From: Ferrimonas aestuarii
GTDB lineage: Bacteria; Pseudomonadota; Gammaproteobacteria; Enterobacterales; Shewanellaceae
NCBI RefSeq assembly: GCF_005116665.1
Contig: NZ_SWCJ01000003.1
Location: forward strand, 1-64,000
Direction: 5' to 3'
DNA length: 64,000 bases
Shown: in pieces, positions 34,132-46,202 of the stretch
Layout: every line of letters begins with the position of its first letter
Position numbering within the stretch: the stretch's first letter is position 1
Position numbers and translations under genes: made by a program
The notes under the pieces: model-generated
Told to the model about the DNA's origin: nothing
The model's database searches: none
The model's input: the letters and a program-made list of their open reading frames with translations, nothing else

Positions 34132-34338
34132 ATGGCCTCCAACCAAAACCGTGTTAATTCTATATTCTTCGAAATTTCTAGTAAACCGCTTTGTGCCTAA
34201 CAAACTCGCCGCAATCAAACCGACTTAGCTTCTCAAACAGAGCCTCATAGCTTAAATCCATGATTCCATTGCTGGAAGAGCCGTAAATCAATTTATTCCA
34301 AATTTGGGCTACCTTTAGCAAACTGGCTTCGCTAAGAT

Positions 34339-34362
34339 AGACGTCTAAACGGATAAATGTCT
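34339..34362 (+). promoter_or_regulatory. Tandem Met boxes (MetJ operator)
   Basis: Three contiguous 8-base units read AGACGTCT (perfect Met box), AAACGGAT and AAATGTCT (6 of 8). They lie 47 bases upstream of metH. MetJ bound to S-adenosylmethionine would repress metH here. Confidence 0.75.
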
Positions 34363-34408
34363 ATTTGATTTTGAAGCGCCGCTTCGTTGATGCTAGCAAG
34401 GAACTTCC

Positions 34409-38074
<3,666 letters not shown>

Positions 38075-38126
38075 TCTAGGTAACGAAAAAATGGGCACTC
38101 TACTGCCAGTCTCTTTAACAAAAATC

Positions 38127-38144
38127 CCTCGCCAATCGGCGAGG
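38127..38144 (+). terminator. Terminator after metH copy 1
   Basis: CCTCGCC-AATC-GGCGAGG forms a seven-pair stem followed by TCTCTTTT, 53 bases after the metH stop. Confidence 0.7.
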
Positions 38145-38538
38145 TCTCTTTTAATGAAGGGATTTCCCGCTTTATTCGTAATAATTAATTCTGCCTTAGG
38201 CCATTGCTAAAGCTGGCTTAGCAACCACTGTTAAGTCAGTGAGAAACTAGGAATTGCTGCTCGTATTAGGAGATACAAAAGCAATGGATGAGGGAAATAA
38301 AAACTCGAGGCCGAGATCCTGAGCATGCGAAGTCAATTATGAAGAAAAAGAGTCATGCAAATGGCAAAAAGCTTAGGAGGAGGTGTGCAGCCAATGTTGT
38401 GACCTTCAATCTCTCATCATCTCTGTACGTGCGCCTGTGAGTGACACTCACCAATACCTCCATATAAAATCGAGAAACACTAACGATTGATTAGGCGAAG
38501 CTGACCTTGGCTAAACTCGACGAATAGTTCGACAAAAA
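38145..38538. other. Non-coding part of the metH islet
   Basis: Nearly 400 bases with no convincing gene. A very short frame after AGGAGGAG near 38375 was not accepted. No tRNA, integrase remnant or inverted repeat was recognised. Confidence 0.45.
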
Positions 38539-38562
38539 AGAGCGACCCGGTTAGGTCGCTCT
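38539..38562 (-). terminator. Terminator of the islet operon
   Basis: AGAGCGACC and GGTCGCTCT pair around a six-base loop and are followed by six T on the minus strand. It supports transcription of the minus-strand gene that ends at 38734. Confidence 0.8.
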
Positions 38563-38733
38563 GTGGCAAAGCAGGTATGAACTAGCCTTGTTTATGGAAG
38601 GCTACCCTATGGCTAAGCCTCTTGTATCTAACGTGATGGGCTCAAGAGACAAGTGCTGCAGCCCATTCACTGTTTTTAATACAACCGAAATACCAATGAA
38701 TAAACCATTAATTCCAATTAGATTACATATAAA

Positions 38734-39054
38734 TCAATCTAGTTTTCTTGCACACACTTCCCATGTGCTGCCATCAACTTTAACGGTTACACAAACTTCA
38801 GTTGTGCTCGGCGCATCACCAGAAAACACTGAAACATCTTGAACTTTCTGTGCCTCTAATCTCTGATACGTTATTCGATACTCTACGCCATCCACATTTT
38901 CCGAGGTGTAATAAGATGAAGCATTGGGTAATAAAGAGATACCAGTAAGCACCTCTTCATTCTTACCACTATCCATATAAGCGGCCAAAGCATTAAACTC
39001 ATTAGCTGACACTGATGAACAAAAAAACAGACCAGCTAGAATAACTTTTTTCAC
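38734..39054 (-). CDS. Small exported protein of unknown function
   Basis: The 106-residue protein has a clear signal peptide (KKVILAGLFFCSSVSANE) and a mature part of about 88 residues with a cysteine pair near the end (TEVCVTVKVDGSTWEVCARK), possibly a disulfide. The start is a GTG preceded by AAAGGA. A good terminator follows at 38539. It lies inside the metH islet and is AT-richer than the flanks by eye. No family was recognised. Confidence 0.65.
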   Translation of the reverse strand: MKKVILAGLFFCSSVSANEFNALAAYMDSGKNEEVLTGISLLPNASSYYTSENVDGVEYRITYQRLEAQKVQDVSVFSGDAPSTTEVCVTVKVDGSTWEVCARKLD

Positions 39055-39067
39055 TGTAAAACATCCT

Positions 39068-39259
39068 TTATTTACTTTTTAATAATTTAACTGAGAGAGC
39101 TCCCAGCTTCATCATTTTAAATAAACTCATTTTAATTAATAAATGCCTCATCACAGCAAACAGAGGTAAGCCATAAGCCCAGCACCAATTAAGAAAAAGC
39201 TTACACAACAAGGGGCGCACTCTATCTTTTATAATAAATTTCCGAATAAACAAGCCCAA
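39068..39259 (-). CDS. Possible small cationic hydrophobic protein
   Basis: A 63-residue frame with high Lys/Arg and Leu content (LFLNWCWAYGLPLFAVMRHL, KMMKLGALSVKLLKSK) ends 13 bases before the exported-protein gene on the same strand. Its stop overlaps the ribosome site of that gene, which suggests coupling. It could be membrane-associated. No family was recognised, and it may be spurious. Confidence 0.3.
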   Translation of the reverse strand: MGLFIRKFIIKDRVRPLLCKLFLNWCWAYGLPLFAVMRHLLIKMSLFKMMKLGALSVKLLKSK

Positions 39260-39438
39260 AAGCTCGGTATCCCCTACAGTTGGAGTGAAGCCTTTTGTAG
39301 CAAGTTAAGTTTAAAGTTTGGTAGTAACAGCTAATAAAGTTATTTATTTTTATATTTCAAATTGGGAAAACTATAGAGCTAAGTTTAATCTCAGCATGTC
39401 CCTTCATTAAAATCCAAACTAATAATTTGAATCATCAT

Positions 39439-39612
39439 AGCTACGCCATGTACCCAACGGCAGTGGTATCTGGCTGGTATTTCGCCCATCCGGAATCCCG
39501 CTATTTTGGCATCACCGACATCGCCCGAGACCAGTTGGAGGACTACGCCAAACGCAAAGGCTGGAGCCTAGAGCAAGCCGAGAAGTGGCTAGCGCCGCTG
39601 CTGCACGGCTAG
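39439..39612 (+). pseudogene. metH: Duplicated 3' end of metH (direct repeat copy 2)
   Basis: The fragment encodes the last 57 residues of MetH ([20 protein letters not shown] onwards to LLHG) and ends in TAG. It is 98% identical to the true gene end 1.5 kb upstream and lacks the rest of the gene, so it cannot be functional. A strong bidirectional terminator follows at 39631, shared with the CNNM gene. This placement suggests the fragment is the original metH end, cut off by insertion of the islet at 38074-39438. Confidence 0.9.
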
Positions 39613-39630
39613 TTCTGTTACCCATTAAAC

Positions 39631-39662
39631 AAAGCGGCCCTGACTAAGTCAGGACCGCTTTC
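39631..39662. terminator. Bidirectional terminator after metH fragment and CNNM gene
   Basis: AAAGCGGCCCTGA and TCAGGACCGCTTT pair (one mismatch) around CTAAG. Both sides have A/T runs, so it can serve both strands. Confidence 0.85.
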
Positions 39663-39697
39663 TAAATTGCTCTTCAAGCTTGAATCAGCACTACGCC

Positions 39698-41026
39698 CTA
39701 TTCCGCGGCTGGCGCTAACAGCGGCTGCGGCTTTTCACTACCATCAAGCTTGGTGACCAGCAGCTGATCCACTCGAAACGCATCGATATCCACCACTTCA
39801 AATTTGTAGCCTGCGTGCATCACAAAGTCGGTGCGCTTGGGAATTTTGCGCAGCTTATACATCACAAAGCCAGCCACGGTTTCGTAGTTTTCGCTCTCTG
39901 GAAACGCCGTAATATCAAAGGCCCGCATGGCATCAGTAATGGGAGTAACCCCATCCACCAACCAGCTGTGACTATCCCGAGCAACAATCTGCTCCTCCAC
40001 ATCGTGTAGGGCCCAGGTGCCCATGACCGCACTTTGCAGGTCGTTACTGGTGACGATTCCAACCACTAGGGCGTACTCATTCATCACCACCCCAAAATCG
40101 GAGCGCTGATGCTTAAAGAACTCCATCGCCTCCACCAAGTTCAAGGTATCCGGAATCACAGGGCAGCTGTGCAGTACTTTAGGATCGGTAAGATCTAAAG
40201 TCTCACCGTTAATCAGGCGCAGCAGCAGCTCTTTGGCATCCACAAAACCTTTGATGTTATCCAGCGGGCCATCGCACACCAAAAACTTAGAGTGAGGCTC
40301 ATCGCCAATCTTGCGCTTAATCTCATCGAAACTGTCGGTAGTGGAGAAATAAACAATCCCCTCTCTAGAGGTCATGGCTGCGGTGACTGGAATTGATTGC
40401 ATCTCGAACACGTTCTCCATCATCTCGTGTTCGCCCTTATCCAGTACCCCAGCTTCCGCTCCGGCATTCATCACCGCATAGATGTCATCACTGGTGATCT
40501 CATCGTTACGAACGGTGGGCACTCGCAGCAGGTTCATGATGCCGTCAGCCAAGGTGTTGATGAACCACACCACCGGCTTTAGTAGAGTAATACAGGCCAT
40601 CATCGGGCCAACCAGCACCACCGCTACCTGCTCGGGAATCGCCATGGCAACCCGCTTTGGCATCAGATCAGCCACCAGAATGAACAGGGTGGTGACCAGA
40701 GTAAACGACAATAGGAAGCTTAATTTATCTACGTAGGCTGCTGGCACCAGATCCATCAGCGCTGCTTGGAAATAGGGCGTCAACGAGGCCTCCCCCACCA
40801 CACCACCTAAAATGGCCACCGCATTAAGGCCGATCTGCACCACGGTAAAGAAGTTGCCCGGTTGCTCTTGCAGCTGCAGCACCTTAGCTGCACGAGGGTC
40901 TCCCTCCTCCTCCATCAGGCCAAGACGCATCTTACGCGCCGCAGCAAAGGAGATCTCCGACATGGAGAAGAAACAGCTGATGCCAATAAGGGCAAAAATA
41001 ATCAATAAATTCTCAAACAGATCCAT
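39698..41026 (-). CDS. CNNM/CorC-type membrane protein (DUF21-CBS-CorC)
   Basis: The 442-residue protein has an N-terminal DUF21/CNNM membrane domain (about 1-190, SCFFSMSEISFAAARKMRLG), a CBS pair (about 205-335, with VPTVRNDEITSDDIYAVMNA just before it) and a C-terminal CorC_HlyC domain (about 350-425). Members bind nucleotides and are linked to Mg2+ or other cation efflux. The open frame extends 27 codons upstream, but the ATG at 41026 with AAGGTG is the family start. The leader holds a strong hairpin at about 41095-41126. Confidence 0.87.
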   Translation of the reverse strand: MDLFENLLIIFALIGISCFFSMSEISFAAARKMRLGLMEEEGDPRAAKVLQLQEQPGNFFTVVQIGLNAVAILGGVVGEASLTPYFQAALMDLVPAAYVDKLSFLLSFTLVTTLFILVADLMPKRVAMAIPEQVAVVLVGPMMACITLLKPVVWFINTLADGIMNLLRVPTVRNDEITSDDIYAVMNAGAEAGVLDKGEHEMMENVFEMQSIPVTAAMTSREGIVYFSTTDSFDEIKRKIGDEPHSKFLVCDGPLDNIKGFVDAKELLLRLINGETLDLTDPKVLHSCPVIPDTLNLVEAMEFFKHQRSDFGVVMNEYALVVGIVTSNDLQSAVMGTWALHDVEEQIVARDSHSWLVDGVTPITDAMRAFDITAFPESENYETVAGFVMYKLRKIPKRTDFVMHAGYKFEVVDIDAFRVDQLLVTKLDGSEKPQPLLAPAAE

Positions 41027-41450
41027 AAAACACCTTGGAACACATAGATATGCACACGCCCCAAAACGGCGAGGGGTGGGAACGATCCACCAACTTTGCC
41101 CCGACACACTAGGTGAGTCGGGGTAAAGGTCGTAAATCGATAGAATGTGAGAGCGAAGTCGGTTAGCTAGAACTGTGTCATGCTCAAATTGCGGCGGAGT
41201 ATAGCCCCAGATAAGGCCAAAAAATATCCTTTTGTTGCATACGCAGATACCCAGCCATCTCAGTCAATGGCAAACGGAAGCGCTCATGGAGTCACTCTAA
41301 CAATTCCCACATGATAATGGCTTGAAATGGCTCACTAATTCACCAAATTAACTGCGACTCTGACTGCTGAAGTCAATTTTGTACAAGGCAAAGCCACCAA
41401 AACTGAGTAGTCTGAATTCACCACTTCGATTACGCACGGAAACCACCACA
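41027..41450. other. Leader and promoter region between CNNM and racemase genes
   Basis: A strong hairpin (CCCCGAC paired with GTCGGGG, at about 41099-41123) lies in the CNNM leader on the minus strand. The remainder holds no convincing gene; two promoters facing apart are expected. Confidence 0.5.
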
Positions 41451-42143
41451 ATGAAAATCATCGGCCTGTTGGGCGGCATGAGCTGGGAGTCCACTCAAAG
41501 TTACTACCAAGCGATCAACCAAGGAATTAAAAGCCAACTAGGCGGGCTAAGCTCGGCAAAATTGTGCCTGTATAGCGTCAACTTTGACGAGATAGAGAAA
41601 CTTCAGCATCAAGGGCGGTGGGAGGAAACCGCCGATATCCTAGCCAGTGCCGCTCAAGCGGTTGAGCGAGCGGGAGCAGACTTCCTACTTATCTGCACCA
41701 ACACCATGCATAAAGTGGCACCGCAGATTCAGGCCAAGCTTAATATTCCCCTGCTACACATTGCCGATGCCACCGCACAATCTCTGCAGTCACAAGGGAT
41801 CACCAAGGTGGGCCTGCTTGGAACCCGCTTCACTATGGAGCAAGCGTTTTACAAACAGCGGCTTACCCAAAATTTTGGTATTGAGGTTGTCGTGCCGGTT
41901 CAAGAAGACAGAGACACAGTACATGAAATCATCTACAACGAACTCTGCTTGGGGAAAATACGTGATGGTTCACGCCAGCGCTATCTTGAGATTATCGATA
42001 CTCTGCACGCCCAAGGTGCTCAGGCCGTTATTTTAGGCTGCACTGAGATTGCGTTATTAGTGCAACCCCATCATACCCAGGTGCCTCTGTTTGACACCAC
42101 CGCCATCCATGCACAGGCTGCTGTGGAGATGGCGCTAAGCTGA
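41451..42143 (+). CDS. Aspartate/glutamate racemase family protein
   Basis: The 230-residue protein begins MKIIGLLGGMSWESTQSYYQ and has the two catalytic cysteines in LICTNTMHK and ILGCTEIALL, as in the YgeA/aspartate racemase group. It should interconvert L- and D-amino acids without a cofactor; the exact amino acid is not known. The open frame continues 24 codons upstream, but the ATG at 41451 matches the conserved start. It stands alone. Confidence 0.87.
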   Translation: MKIIGLLGGMSWESTQSYYQAINQGIKSQLGGLSSAKLCLYSVNFDEIEKLQHQGRWEETADILASAAQAVERAGADFLLICTNTMHKVAPQIQAKLNIPLLHIADATAQSLQSQGITKVGLLGTRFTMEQAFYKQRLTQNFGIEVVVPVQEDRDTVHEIIYNELCLGKIRDGSRQRYLEIIDTLHAQGAQAVILGCTEIALLVQPHHTQVPLFDTTAIHAQAAVEMALS

Positions 42144-42301
42144 CGCCACTTCCATATTAGTTGGCCACTCGACGCGAACCTAGAACAAGCGGCAGTTTCA
42201 ACCATCGATACCAAGTCAGGCCAATCTGATTAAAAACTTGAAATTCAAAAATATAAATTAGATGGTATTGCCACTAAAGCGCACTGATTTAGGGAGAAAC
42301 C

Positions 42302-42685
42302 ATGTTCAGTCACATCATGATTGGCGCCAATGACATTGCCGCATCCAAGAAATTTTACGATGCCATTTTAGCCACTATGGGCCACAAACCTGGCGTCATC
42401 GACCCCAAAGGTCGCTGTTTCTATTACACCGAATCCGGCATATTCGCCCTGACTAAACCCATCAACGGCGAGCCTGCGGATCACGGCAATGGCACCACAA
42501 TCGGCTTTGCGGCAGCCACCCCCGAGATTGCGGATGCTTGGCATGCGGCAGGTGTTGAAAATGGCGGCAGCACTTGCGAACAGCCTCCGGGTGTGCGGCC
42601 TAGCCCAGTAGGGGGTCTTTACTTGGCTTACCTTCGCGACCCCGACGGCAACAAGATCTGTGCCCTGCACCGCGTCACCAGCTAA
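42302..42685 (+). CDS. VOC-family (glyoxalase/dioxygenase-fold) protein
   Basis: The 127-residue protein has the two beta-alpha-beta-beta-beta modules of the vicinal oxygen chelate fold. Candidate metal ligands are the His in FSHIMIGANDIAASKKFYDA and the acidic residues near the end (YLRDPDGNKICALH). Members include glyoxalase-like and resistance proteins; substrate is unknown. AGGGAG precedes the ATG. Confidence 0.82.
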   Translation: MFSHIMIGANDIAASKKFYDAILATMGHKPGVIDPKGRCFYYTESGIFALTKPINGEPADHGNGTTIGFAAATPEIADAWHAAGVENGGSTCEQPPGVRPSPVGGLYLAYLRDPDGNKICALHRVTS

Positions 42686-42747
42686 CGGACTCTCGCCGGT
42701 AAAGGGTTGCCTAGCAGCCCTTTGGCTTAAACATCACCATTGCAGAG

Positions 42748-43704
42748 TCAGCCGCACACCTGCTCGGCGATGCGAGTCGCCACAGAGATATCCGGCACCT
42801 CAAGAAAATCGACCGCTTCATAGCTGGGCTCAGGATAACGGTAGTAGCCCTCGCCACTTTGCAGACCCAATTTGCCCTTATCCAAAAACTCACGCTTAAG
42901 GTAATCGGCATTCGCCAACATCTGCGAATCCCCCTGAACCTGCCCCCAATGGCTAAAGATATTCACGATGGTATTAAAACCAACAACGTCCATCATGGCG
43001 CAAGGGCCAGCGGCACAGCCTCGATTCATGATCATATAGGTGCGATCAATGGTGTGGGCATCGGCTACCCCTTGAGTAATCAAGGTCTGGGCCGCATTGG
43101 CCAAGGGCACCAATAAGCTGTTTAGCACATAGCCGTTAGTGGGCTTTTTCACCGCAATTGGCACCATGCCAATCTCCACAGCAAACTGAGTCACCCGCTC
43201 GACGGTGCTGATGTCAGTGCGCTCATGAGCCATCAACTCGGCAATATTTATCTTCCAAATTAAGTTGGCGAAATGCAGTGAGCACAGCCGCTCTGGGCAG
43301 CCAACATCGTCGGCGAAATCACCACACAATAAGGTTGAAGAGTTGCTGGCCACCAAGGTACGCTCAGGCAGCAGCGAGGCCAATTGCCGATAGACTTGAT
43401 GCTTAATCTTAGGCACCTCCGGCACCGCTTCAATCACCAGATCGGCATCACTTACCGCCACAGATAACTCTGACTCAATGCTAAGGCGAGACCTAAGCTG
43501 CAAGAGCTGTTGTTCACTGGCACCAAGTTCGCTGCGGTAGATCCCTTCATAAGTTGCCAAGGCGCGCTCACAGGCCAATCGCCCTTCAGGCATTGGCTCA
43601 AACAGCACTACTTGTTTGCCCATGTAGGCACTGTGCCAAGCAATCTGACTGCCGAGAACGCCAGCGCCAAGTACCGTCACCCTATCCAATGCTGATGCAC
43701 TCAT
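42748..43704 (-). CDS. 3-hydroxyacyl-CoA dehydrogenase family protein
   Basis: The 318-residue NAD-dependent dehydrogenase begins with the Rossmann motif VTVLGAGVLGSQIAW. The catalytic His is in LCSLHFANLIWKINIAEL and the C-terminal domain holds AAGPCAMMDVVGFNT. It is a stand-alone dehydrogenase without an enoyl-CoA hydratase domain. The ATG at 43704 after AAGGAGCG overlaps the hydrolase stop by four bases, making it the third gene of a monooxygenase operon. It probably oxidises a hydroxy intermediate of that pathway. Confidence 0.85.
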   Translation of the reverse strand: MSASALDRVTVLGAGVLGSQIAWHSAYMGKQVVLFEPMPEGRLACERALATYEGIYRSELGASEQQLLQLRSRLSIESELSVAVSDADLVIEAVPEVPKIKHQVYRQLASLLPERTLVASNSSTLLCGDFADDVGCPERLCSLHFANLIWKINIAELMAHERTDISTVERVTQFAVEIGMVPIAVKKPTNGYVLNSLLVPLANAAQTLITQGVADAHTIDRTYMIMNRGCAAGPCAMMDVVGFNTIVNIFSHWGQVQGDSQMLANADYLKREFLDKGKLGLQSGEGYYRYPEPSYEAVDFLEVPDISVATRIAEQVCG

Positions 43705-44549
43705 CCAACGCTCCTTGTTTGCGTACGCTCTAGGCAAATTAGCCCGTGTTGGGATAACCAGCTTTCGATGCCGGTGGCGATGTCGTCAAAGCCCTGACCA
43801 CCAACGGTCCAGTGGCATGCTGCAGTAAACTTAAGCAGTTTGGCTTTGCCCCCTAGACGATCGGCGATCTGCCAATGAACTCGCTCTGGGGTTATGCGGT
43901 CCTGCTGACCACTAATGACCAATACCGGCCCTGAAACGCCAGCAAACTGAACTTGGGTAGCATCCGATTGCAGCAGCCAAGGCATCAAAATCTGGGTGGC
44001 GGCGCGCCCAGACTCATAGCAAAGCTGCTCAGTGATCTGCTGCTGGTACGGCAGAGGCTGAGTGTTGGCAATGCCGTAGCGCACGTTAGCCAAATTCAGT
44101 GACAAGGTGTACCACCACGTGGGGAATTTCAGTAAATTACGACCCATGGTTCTAAGCACACTCATACCCCAGGCACTGATCCCTCTTGGGGCGGCGGGAG
44201 ACAATAGCACCAATCCACAATGGGGCCGCTGACTCGCCAATTTAAGCGCCAATAGCCCGCCCATGCTGTGTCCCAAAAGCATTGGCCTCTCAACACCGTG
44301 ATTCAACTTGAGATCGTCAAGATAACCATTGAGAAAGCGCAGGTAATCATCCAGCCCGGTGTGAGTAAGCTGCTTTCGTTCCACGGTTGAGGTTTGCACC
44401 ATCACGCGGTGCAGGGGGAGTGTTGGGCTGAAGGTTCGATACCCCCATGACGCAAAGGCTTGCGCCACTTCATTTAAGGTCTCTCCAGTGCCCCACATGC
44501 CATGAATCAACACCACAGCCGGTTTGGCCTCAAGATTAGATGCCACCAC
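43701..44549 (-). CDS. Alpha/beta hydrolase
   Basis: The 282-residue protein has an oxyanion-hole motif VVLIHGMWGT, the nucleophile elbow LLGHSMGGLLAL, an acid in SGQQDRITPE and the final catalytic His in TAACHWTVGG. It overlaps the upstream monooxygenase by 14 bases and the downstream dehydrogenase by four. Next to a Baeyer-Villiger-type enzyme it probably cleaves the ester or lactone product. Substrate is unknown. Confidence 0.85.
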   Translation of the reverse strand: MVASNLEAKPAVVLIHGMWGTGETLNEVAQAFASWGYRTFSPTLPLHRVMVQTSTVERKQLTHTGLDDYLRFLNGYLDDLKLNHGVERPMLLGHSMGGLLALKLASQRPHCGLVLLSPAAPRGISAWGMSVLRTMGRNLLKFPTWWYTLSLNLANVRYGIANTQPLPYQQQITEQLCYESGRAATQILMPWLLQSDATQVQFAGVSGPVLVISGQQDRITPERVHWQIADRLGGKAKLLKFTAACHWTVGGQGFDDIATGIESWLSQHGLICLERTQTRSVG

Positions 44550-46035
44550 TGGCCTCCTTAGCGGTCACTTGCCAACTCGGCCCTCGGTCGAACACAAGTA
44601 GGCCATCGTTAATAGGATCCTTAAGTAACATACGCTTATCCTTGCCATAGTGCATGGTCACGCGCCACGGGCCGCTCTTGCCTTGACGAGGCAGTATGTG
44701 GCGCGCTCGCTGCACATACCCTGGGGCAAAGCTGTCGAGAATGCCGATATCCAGCGCCTGATCCTCACTGTCGATGGCCGTCGCGGTTTCAAGCTGATGC
44801 TCCTGCATATAAGCAAATAGGCGGGTCAAAAAGCGTCCGGCAATGTCGCACTTTAATGTCCAGGGGGCATTGGTGTAGCCGAAAATCCACGTCAGATTGG
44901 GGATCCCTTCCAGCATAATGCCTTTGTAGGTGAGCTTGTCCGCAAGGTTCTGTTTTACGCCATCGACATGCATCTGTGCCCCTCCCAGCATCTGCACCTC
45001 GAGACCTGTGGCGGTGATCACCAGATCCGCATCCAACTGCTGGCCTGATTTAAGCTCGATGCCAGACTCATTAAACTGCTTAACCTCATCGGTACAGATG
45101 GAGGCCTTGCCAGCGTTGATGGCTTCGAAAAAATCGCCATCGGGAGCGGCGCACAGTCGCTGCTCCCATGGATTGTACTTGGGGGTGAGATGGCTCATGT
45201 CAAAATCATCCCCAAGCTGCTTCTTTACGCTGGCCAGCAACCGTTTTCGAGCAAAATTGGGCCAACGCATGGAGCCCAAATAAAGCGCCCGCTGAAACCA
45301 GGTGTTGCGCTTTCTTGCCAGCCTGAACACCCAGTCTCTTGGAAGGATACGATAGAGCCATTTGGAGATGCTGTCGGTGTTGGGCATCGCCATGATGTAG
45401 GTGGGTGAGCGCTGCAGCATGGTGATGTGAGCAGCTTTTTCCGCCATCGATGGGATCAAGGTGACCGCCGTCGCGCCGCTGCCAATCACCACGACTTTCT
45501 TACCTCGATAGTCATAATTATCAGGCCAATGCTGTGGATGAATGACGTCACCTTTAAACGCCTCACGACCGGCAAAATCAGGAGTGTAGCCTTTATCAAA
45601 ATTGTAATAACCGGTGCAGTTCACCACGAACCGAGCCTGAATGGCTCGGCAGTCTCCAGAGCTCTCATCACTGGTAGTTAAGGTCCACCTTTTGGCCGAG
45701 GTGGACCAATCAAACTTCAGCACCCGTTGTCGAAACTGAATGTCGTCGTAGATGCGATGCTCCTGAGCGGTCTGCCGCACGTAAGCCTTGATGTCCGGCC
45801 CCTGAGCCAACACCTTGTCGGAATGCCAAGGTCGAAACTCGTACCCAAAACTGGCCATGTCTGAGTCAGAGCGGATGCCTGGGTAGTTAAACAGATCCCA
45901 GGTTCCCCCCACCTGTTGGCGGCGCTCCAAAATCGCCATGGACATGTTTGGAAAGGCCTGTTTGATGCGACAAGCCACGCCGATGCCTGATAAACCGGCC
46001 CCAATTATCACCACATCAAAGATTGGTTGTGTCAT
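44536..46035 (-). CDS. Flavin-containing (Baeyer-Villiger-type) monooxygenase
   Basis: The 499-residue flavoprotein begins with the FAD-binding GAGLSGIGVA and carries the Baeyer-Villiger fingerprint FxGxxxHxxxW as FKGDVIHPQHW, then the NADPH-binding VVVIGSGATAVTLIP. It should insert oxygen next to a ketone, giving an ester or lactone. It is the first gene of an operon with the hydrolase and the dehydrogenase, divergent from an AraC regulator. The set resembles the mymA/virS locus of Mycobacterium tuberculosis in order and composition. Confidence 0.88.
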   Translation of the reverse strand: MTQPIFDVVIIGAGLSGIGVACRIKQAFPNMSMAILERRQQVGGTWDLFNYPGIRSDSDMASFGYEFRPWHSDKVLAQGPDIKAYVRQTAQEHRIYDDIQFRQRVLKFDWSTSAKRWTLTTSDESSGDCRAIQARFVVNCTGYYNFDKGYTPDFAGREAFKGDVIHPQHWPDNYDYRGKKVVVIGSGATAVTLIPSMAEKAAHITMLQRSPTYIMAMPNTDSISKWLYRILPRDWVFRLARKRNTWFQRALYLGSMRWPNFARKRLLASVKKQLGDDFDMSHLTPKYNPWEQRLCAAPDGDFFEAINAGKASICTDEVKQFNESGIELKSGQQLDADLVITATGLEVQMLGGAQMHVDGVKQNLADKLTYKGIMLEGIPNLTWIFGYTNAPWTLKCDIAGRFLTRLFAYMQEHQLETATAIDSEDQALDIGILDSFAPGYVQRARHILPRQGKSGPWRVTMHYGKDKRMLLKDPINDGLLVFDRGPSWQVTAKEASGGI

Positions 46036-46202
46036 TGCGTTCGTCCCTTAATGCAACCCAGCGGTCTACTCAACCTACACCAGAGCGCCAGCATATAATT
46101 GACTATTGATGACACCGATTTGACTTTTGGTGCCAAAATGAACGATTTTCAAACAGGGAGGGAAACACGCCATGATAAAGACAGGAAGGCAGGCCAACAC
46201 CG

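Noticed and set aside
38370..38490. Short frame after AGGAGGAG in the islet
   Set aside because: About 34 codons with an implausibly close ribosome site and no recognisable features.
38588..38842. 84-residue plus-strand frame in the metH islet
   Set aside because: It overlaps the better-supported minus-strand exported-protein gene and has no signal, domain or terminator of its own.
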